DNA of 10,300 nt from an uncultured Erysipelotrichaceae bacterium (GTDB taxonomy: Bacteria > Bacillota_I > Bacilli_A > RF39 > UBA660), in assembly GCA_902795675.1 (NCBI GenBank), contig CADBLZ010000054.1, positions 1 to 10,300 of the forward strand. Reading direction: 5' to 3'. The position numbers were made by a program, and so were the translations under genes. Below, piece after piece: positions 6,236-10,300 of the stretch (position 1 is its first letter; each line of letters opens with the position of its first letter). The notes under the pieces were generated by a model that did no database searches, had not been told where the DNA came from, and worked only from the letters and a program-made list of their open reading frames with translations.

Positions 6236-6260
6236 ATGTATATAGAATAGGGTGATTGTT

Positions 6261-7004
6261 ATGAAAGAAGATTTATTTCGTCGTTTAGATGAAGCTATTA
6301 AAATAACTTCTAAGAATTATAACAATCAAAATATGGGTAACCGTATATTTAGAATGGTTAGAGAGTATAACCTATCTGTATTAAGTAGATATTTAAAATC
6401 ACCAGATGGTGAAGCTATAGCTAATCAACCTGCTAGAAGTTTAGTTGAAGAAGCATCACCAACAAAGGAAGATTTATTTGATTATGTTTTATATACATTG
6501 GGAGCTATTATTTTAGATAATATAGATATTCATGAAAAACAAGTAGTTGAGGATGGCTTCAATTATCATGATGGATATGTTAAAAGATTCCCATCAATGT
6601 TTGATACACGTTTAGATGCTAGAGAAACTTTTAGAAGTAAAGATTCTACTTTATATGATGCTTGTATGGAAATAGGTGAATATTTAAGAGAAAATAATGA
6701 CTTACAACCAATGCAAGAATTAAGAGCTGATGAAGATAAACAAGAGTATGTATCAAAACATCATGCAATTATAAATCCAATTAGAAAAGTTGCTGATGAA
6801 GATCGCGATAATAGAAATCCGCGTGTTGTAAATGCAGAGAATGTTGTTAGTGCAGTGGATAGAATGTTAAATACTCCTGGTGTACCACAAGAGTTAGTTG
6901 ATTTACTAACAGTTACTAAAAGTAATATGATTAATTATGTAAGTAGTCAACTAGATGAAGCAAAACGCAAAAAAGAAACGGAATTACCAAGAATAGTAAG
7001 ATAA
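6261..7004 (+). CDS. Uncharacterised 247-aa soluble protein
   Basis: I do not recognise this protein. ATG 6261 is chosen over an in-frame GTG at 6252, because the GTG lies inside the SD (GGGTGA, 6250-6255) that serves the ATG five bases later. The product is hydrophilic, mostly helical and cytoplasmic. Visible segments are a basic N-terminal helix (about 1-47), an acidic middle containing GAIILDNIDIHEKQ (81-94), NYHDGYVKRFPSMFD (101-115), a charged linker DEDRDNRNPR (179-188) that looks flexible, and a final helix rich in lysine and glutamate (about 218-243). No catalytic motif, zinc site or DNA-binding fold is evident. It is bounded by its own promoter and a strong terminator, so it is a single-gene unit. 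Codon use is the same as its neighbours. Confidence 0.7.
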   Translation: MKEDLFRRLDEAIKITSKNYNNQNMGNRIFRMVREYNLSVLSRYLKSPDGEAIANQPARSLVEEASPTKEDLFDYVLYTLGAIILDNIDIHEKQVVEDGFNYHDGYVKRFPSMFDTRLDARETFRSKDSTLYDACMEIGEYLRENNDLQPMQELRADEDKQEYVSKHHAIINPIRKVADEDRDNRNPRVVNAENVVSAVDRMLNTPGVPQELVDLLTVTKSNMINYVSSQLDEAKRKKETELPRIVR

Positions 7005-7029
7005 ATAGTAATATATTTATCTTTTTTTT
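6998..7029 (+). terminator. Intrinsic terminator overlapping the stop codon at 7004
   Basis: A perfect 10-bp stem (AAGATAAATA at 6998-7007, TATTTATCTT at 7014-7023) has a 6-base loop and an eight-T run at 7022-7029. The left arm contains the TAA stop. Confidence 0.85.
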
Positions 7030-7037
7030 GTTATAAT
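7029..7037 (+). promoter_or_regulatory. Extended -10 (TGTTATAAT) driving the NifU-like/GGGtGRT/pta operon
   Basis: The TG of the extended -10 follows the last bases of the terminator T-tract and shares T7029 with it; 22 bases separate the -10 from ATG 7060. There is no recognisable -35 at 17 bp, where the terminator hairpin lies. No other promoter is seen before pta, so this is the probable operon promoter. Confidence 0.6.
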
Positions 7038-7059
7038 AATAAATATAGAGGTGAATATG

Positions 7060-7752
7060 ATGAATTATACTAAAGAGATAGAAGATATGTGTCCTGTTCA
7101 TAAAGGTGCCGATCATGGACCAGCACCAATACCTGAAGAAGGTAAATGGGTACAAGCTAAAGAAGTAAAAGATATAAGTGGTTTAACACATGGTATCGGA
7201 TGGTGTGCTCCTCAACAAGGTGCATGTAAGTTAACATTAAATGTTAAAGATGGTGTTATCCAAGAAGCTTTAATTGAAACAATTGGTTGTTCTGGTATGA
7301 CTCACAGTGCAGCAATGGCTGGTGAAATACTTCCAGGTAAAACTATTATTGAAGCTCTTAATACTGATTTAGTATGTGATGCTATTAATGTAGCAATGAG
7401 AGAATTATTCTTACAAATTATTTATGGTAGAAGTCAAACTGCATTCAGTGAGAATGGACTTCCTATAGGTAGTGGTATGGAAGATTTAGGTAAAGTTAAA
7501 CGTAGTCAAATAGGAACTATTTATAGTACTACTTTAAAAGGACCTCGTTATATGGAGTTAACTGAAGGTTATATTCTTAAACAAGGTTTAGATGAAGAAG
7601 GAAATATTATTGGTTATAAATATGTTAACTTTGGTAAGTTTATGAATTTTATTAAAGAAGGTATAGATCCTAAAGAAGCTATTGAAAAAGCTTCTGGTAC
7701 TTATGGAAGATTCGATGAAGCTGTTAAAGTAATCGATCCTAGAGAGGAGTAA
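7060..7752 (+). CDS. NifU-like iron-sulfur cluster assembly scaffold-type protein (partner of GGGtGRT)
   Basis: A 230-aa protein with a NifU/IscU-like core. The start is set at ATG 7060, five bases after AGAGGTGA (7047-7054); GTG 7051 is part of that SD and ATG 7057 would be too close. The core has GWCAPQQGACKLTL (47-60), TIGCSGMTHSAAMAGEILPGKT (beginning at 74) and LVCDAINVAMREL (104-116). The GCSG...GKT stretch corresponds to the second cysteine region of NifU/IscU, and C49 or C56, C77 and C106 are candidate Fe-S ligands. It is longer than ordinary IscU (about 130 aa), with an extra C-terminal segment ending VIDPREE. This long type is, as far as I know, found in anaerobes next to GGGtGRT genes and annotated as a scaffold protein; actual cluster transfer is unproven. 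No cysteine desulfurase is nearby, which argues for a dedicated role with its neighbour rather than general cluster assembly. Its stop is five bases before the next ATG. Confidence 0.8.
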   Translation: MNYTKEIEDMCPVHKGADHGPAPIPEEGKWVQAKEVKDISGLTHGIGWCAPQQGACKLTLNVKDGVIQEALIETIGCSGMTHSAAMAGEILPGKTIIEALNTDLVCDAINVAMRELFLQIIYGRSQTAFSENGLPIGSGMEDLGKVKRSQIGTIYSTTLKGPRYMELTEGYILKQGLDEEGNIIGYKYVNFGKFMNFIKEGIDPKEAIEKASGTYGRFDEAVKVIDPREE

Positions 7753-7757
7753 TTAAG

Positions 7758-8759
7758 ATGGCAGAATTATTTGAAAACTATGAAAGAAGAATAAATAAGA
7801 TTAATGAAACTTTAAATAAGTATGGTATTAGGGATATAGATGAAGCTAAAGAAATCTGTGCTAGTCATGGTATAGATCCTTATAAATTAACAAAAGAAAC
7901 ACAAGGTATTTGTTTTGAAGATGCAGGTTACGCATATGTTGTAGGTGCTGCTATTGCTTATAAGAGTGGTAGAACAACTGCTGTAGAAGCTGCTAAAGCT
8001 ATCGGTGAAGGTTTACAAGCTTTCTGTATTCCGGGTAGTGTAGCTGATGATCGTAAAGTAGGTTTAGGCCATGGCAATCTAGCTGCAATGCTTTTATCAG
8101 AAGATACTGAATGTTTTGCTTTCTTAGCAGGACATGAATCATTTGCTGCTGCTGAAGGAGCAATTGGTATTGCAATGAATGCTAATAAGGTTAGAACAAA
8201 ACCTTTAAGAGTAATCCTTAATGGTTTAGGAAAAGATGCAGCACAAATTATTTCAAGAATAAATGGTTTTACTTATGTTAAAACTAAATTCGATTATTAT
8301 ACTGGTGAAGTAAAAATAGTAGAAGAAATACCATATGGTCATTCTGAAAGAACAAAGATTAGATGTTATGGTGCTGATGATGTTAGAGAAGGTGTTGCAA
8401 TCATGCATATGGAAAATGTTGATGTATCTATTACAGGTAACTCAACTAATCCAACTAGATTCCAACATCCAGTAGCCGGAACATATAAGAAAGAAAGAAC
8501 TGAACTTGGTAAGAAATACTTCTCAGTTGCATCAGGTGGTGGAACTGGTAGAACTCTTCACCCAGATAATATGGCAGCAGGACCTGCTTCATATGGTATG
8601 ACAGATACAATGGGTAGAATGCATTCAGATGCACAATTTGCTGGATCATCATCTGTACCTGCTCACGTAGAAATGATGGGCTTTATCGGTATGGGTAATA
8701 ACCCAATGGTTGGAGCTACTGTTAAAGTTGCTGTTGCCATAGCAGGAAGTGTTAATTAA
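7758..8759 (+). CDS. GGGtGRT family protein, function unknown
   Basis: A 333-aa cytosolic protein carrying the family's namesake motif SGGGTGRTLHP (G260-T266 is the core). Other notable blocks are GICFEDAGYAYVVGAAIA (50-67), GLGHGNLAAMLL (102-113), FLAGHESFAAAEGAIGIAM (122-140), LNGLGKDAAQI (154-164) and a glycine/methionine-rich C-terminus from about 274 (GPASYGMTDTMGRMHSD). The repeated glycine loops and conserved histidines suggest binding of a phosphorylated or nucleotide-like ligand; that is inference, and the family has no established reaction that I know of. ATG 7758 has AGAGGAG (7743-7749) eight bases upstream, within the end of the NifU-like gene, and its own stop overlaps the pta start by one base. 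The three genes are therefore translationally linked. There is no signal peptide or membrane segment. Confidence 0.88.
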   Translation: MAELFENYERRINKINETLNKYGIRDIDEAKEICASHGIDPYKLTKETQGICFEDAGYAYVVGAAIAYKSGRTTAVEAAKAIGEGLQAFCIPGSVADDRKVGLGHGNLAAMLLSEDTECFAFLAGHESFAAAEGAIGIAMNANKVRTKPLRVILNGLGKDAAQIISRINGFTYVKTKFDYYTGEVKIVEEIPYGHSERTKIRCYGADDVREGVAIMHMENVDVSITGNSTNPTRFQHPVAGTYKKERTELGKKYFSVASGGGTGRTLHPDNMAAGPASYGMTDTMGRMHSDAQFAGSSSVPAHVEMMGFIGMGNNPMVGATVKVAVAIAGSVN

Positions 8760-9748
8760 TGAGTGAATTTATAGAAAATATAAAAAATAGAGCTAAAGAG
8801 AATAAACGTAAGATTATTCTTCCGGAATCAATGGATGCAAGAGTTCTTGAAGCTGCTAGTAAAGCTTCATTAGAAAATATTGCTGATATTATTATTATTG
8901 GCGAAGAAGATAAAATAAAAGAAGTATCTAACGTTGATTTATCTAGATGTACTATTATTAATCCATTTAAAGTAGATTTCACTGATAAGTTAATAAATGA
9001 TTTTTATGAACTTAGAAAAGAAAAAGGTATGACTTTAGATAAAGCTAAAGAAACATTATTAAGCGATTACTGTTATTATGCTTGTATGATGGTTAAAGAA
9101 GGAATGGCGGATGGTGTTGTATCTGGTGCTTGTCACTCTAGTGCAAATACTTTAAGACCAGCTCTTCAAATTATTAAGACTGAACCTAATACTAAACTAG
9201 TATCAGCATTCTTCTTAATGATTGTACCTAATTCAGAATATGGTGATAATGGAACATTTGTGTTCTCTGATGCTGGTTTAAATCAAGATCCTAATCCAGA
9301 AGAGTTAGCTGAAATAGCTAAATCATCTAGTGAATCATTTAAACTATTAACTGGTCACGAAAGTTATATTGCTATGATTAGTCATTCAACAATGGGTAGT
9401 GCAAAACATCCATTAGTTGATAAAGTAGTGGAAGCTACTAGAATAGCTAAAGAAAAATATCCTTATCTAATGTTAGATGGTGAATTACAAGCAGACGCAG
9501 CAATTGTACCTGAAGTAGCTAAAACAAAAGCGCCAAACTCAACTGTTGCTGGTAAATGTAATACATTAATATTCCCTAACTTAGATGCTGGTAATAATGC
9601 TTATAAGTTAGTTCAAAGACTTGCTAAAGCAGAAGCTTATGGACCAATTACACAAGGTATTGCTAAACCAGTAAATGATTTATCTAGAGGTTGCTCTAGC
9701 GATGATATTGTTGGTGTTATAGCAATAACAAGTTTACAAGTAAAATAA
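8759..9748 (+). CDS. pta: Phosphate acetyltransferase
   Basis: Cytosolic enzyme that interconverts acetyl-CoA plus phosphate with acetyl phosphate plus CoA, the first step from acetyl-CoA to acetate and ATP (with acetate kinase, not in this window). At 329 aa it is the short class I form, only the catalytic domain. Sequence signs are KIILPESMDARVL (18-30), DGVVSGACHSSANTLRPAL (from 118), FVFSDAGLNQDPNPEELA (from 167) and LSRGCSSDDIVGVIAITSLQ (from 308). Residues R133, S309, R310 and D316 coincide with active-site residues described for Methanosarcina thermophila Pta, so it should be active. Its ATG lies in TAATG, overlapping the GGGtGRT stop by one base, with AGGAAG (8744-8749) as SD inside that gene; translational coupling is likely. 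Related phosphotransacetylases for propanoyl- or butanoyl-CoA exist, so the exact acyl substrate is not certain. A bidirectional terminator follows. Confidence 0.93.
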   Translation: MSEFIENIKNRAKENKRKIILPESMDARVLEAASKASLENIADIIIIGEEDKIKEVSNVDLSRCTIINPFKVDFTDKLINDFYELRKEKGMTLDKAKETLLSDYCYYACMMVKEGMADGVVSGACHSSANTLRPALQIIKTEPNTKLVSAFFLMIVPNSEYGDNGTFVFSDAGLNQDPNPEELAEIAKSSSESFKLLTGHESYIAMISHSTMGSAKHPLVDKVVEATRIAKEKYPYLMLDGELQADAAIVPEVAKTKAPNSTVAGKCNTLIFPNLDAGNNAYKLVQRLAKAEAYGPITQGIAKPVNDLSRGCSSDDIVGVIAITSLQVK

Positions 9749-9771
9749 AAAGAAGATTGAATCTTCTTTTT
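9743..9771. terminator. Bidirectional terminator between convergent genes
   Basis: AAGAAGATT (9750-9758) and AATCTTCTT (9760-9768) form a hairpin with a short loop. An A-rich stretch lies on the left and a T-run on the right, giving a U-tail in both directions. It ends pta on the + strand and the minus-strand gene whose stop is at 9772-9774. Confidence 0.85.
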
Positions 9772-10299
9772 TTATTTTATTACTAAATATAGTGTTATAA
9801 AGGATAGAACTATTACAGCTAGAATAACATATACTAAAACATTTATATTAGCACTATAACCAGCTGCATAATCTAATTCAAAGTCTTGTTCAGGTTCATC
9901 AGGAATAGTATTAAGATCTATTTCATCTTCTAAACCAGAATCACTAATATATTCTTTAAAACTTTCGTAGTCACTTTTAATATCTAGTGATACATAATCA
10001 TAGTACTTTTGAACATTCTTAAAGTATTCAGTCCATTCATTAATATCAATTAATTCATTATGATTTTTAGCTCTCTTAGGAAGTTTTAAGAACACTTTAT
10101 ACTTTTCATATTCACGATAGTATTTTTCGTTAGTTTTAAAATTATTGGTTTTAATTATATTAAAGATATCATTAGATGATAAGTCGGATAAATCATATTG
10201 AAAACGATTATTGAGATCGAATAAGTCATTTATATTAAAGTTTGATAAGTTGATCATTTGAGTATTTTGGTAAGTGAGTAAGTTATCTTGATAATCTAA
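9772..10299 (-). CDS. Tail-anchored acidic membrane protein, 5'-partial at window edge
   Basis: I do not recognise this protein. The minus-strand frame is open from its TAA stop (9772-9774) to the right edge. The first ATG (10255-10257) has no SD upstream, and the frame continues through 14 more sense codons (LDYQDNLLTYQNTQ) whose composition matches the rest, so the true start is probably outside the window and the gene is partial. Counting from that internal Met, residues 1-130 are hydrophilic and rich in Asn, Asp, Tyr and Lys, with an acidic stretch (DEIDLNTIPDEPEQDFELD, about 111-129). One strong membrane helix follows (about 139-160) with only a lysine after it. This fits a C-terminal membrane anchor with a large soluble domain, most likely in the cytoplasm; topology is inferred. 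It converges on pta and shares its terminator. Confidence 0.7.
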   Translation of the reverse strand, partial: LDYQDNLLTYQNTQMINLSNFNINDLFDLNNRFQYDLSDLSSNDIFNIIKTNNFKTNEKYYREYEKYKVFLKLPKRAKNHNELIDINEWTEYFKNVQKYYDYVSLDIKSDYESFKEYISDSGLEDEIDLNTIPDEPEQDFELDYAAGYSANINVLVYVILAVIVLSFITLYLVIK

Positions 10300-10300
10300 A

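Noticed and set aside
6931..7155. Minus-strand open frame across the terminator and start of the NifU-like gene
   Set aside because: It reads through a clear terminator and promoter region; the hydrophobic translation is an artefact of T-rich DNA read backwards.
8455..8982. Two minus-strand open frames within the GGGtGRT gene and pta
   Set aside because: Both overlap strongly conserved coding sequence on the + strand.

Overview
The window is strongly AT-rich, with very short intergenic gaps and purine-rich Shine-Dalgarno (SD) sites (AGGAGG- or AGGTGA-type) before nearly every gene. Arg is mostly AGA and Leu mostly TTA. Of 13 visible stop codons, 12 are TAA, one is TAG and none is TGA. The LiaF-like and GuaD-like proteins and the presence of phosphate acetyltransferase suggest a fermentative low-GC Firmicute. 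An uncultured gut-type Bacilli lineage is plausible, but the sequence alone does not fix the taxon.

Layout: twelve genes run on the + strand and one converges from the right edge. (1) Positions 1-1436 hold a COG1092-type SAM methyltransferase, cut by the left edge, and an unrecognised 186-aa protein coupled to it; a terminator overlaps the second stop. (2) Positions 1522-2391 encode a multi-pass membrane protein with a C-terminal soluble domain, followed by a terminator. (3) Positions 2468-7004 hold single genes, most with a promoter of their own: an unknown helical protein, a HAD phosphatase fused to a histidine-rich helical domain, a guanine deaminase, a LiaF-like envelope protein, a protein with an ADP-ribosyltransferase-like signature, and an unknown protein. 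(4) Positions 7060-9748 form a tight operon of a NifU-like Fe-S scaffold-type protein, a GGGtGRT-family protein of unknown function and phosphate acetyltransferase (Pta). (5) A bidirectional terminator separates this from a minus-strand gene that runs off the right edge and encodes an acidic protein ending in one membrane helix.

The most interesting part is the NifU-like / GGGtGRT / Pta operon, where two poorly understood proteins are translationally linked to acetyl-CoA/acetyl-phosphate metabolism. A second point of interest is the stretch of small, individually promoted genes of unknown or nucleotide-related function between 2468 and 7004. Promoters there are extremely compact: several extended -10 boxes (TGnTATAAT) lie directly against, or overlap, the stop codon or terminator of the preceding gene. 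No RNA genes, CRISPR arrays, insertion sequences or mobile-element genes were seen, and no stretch over 300 bases lacks a gene.
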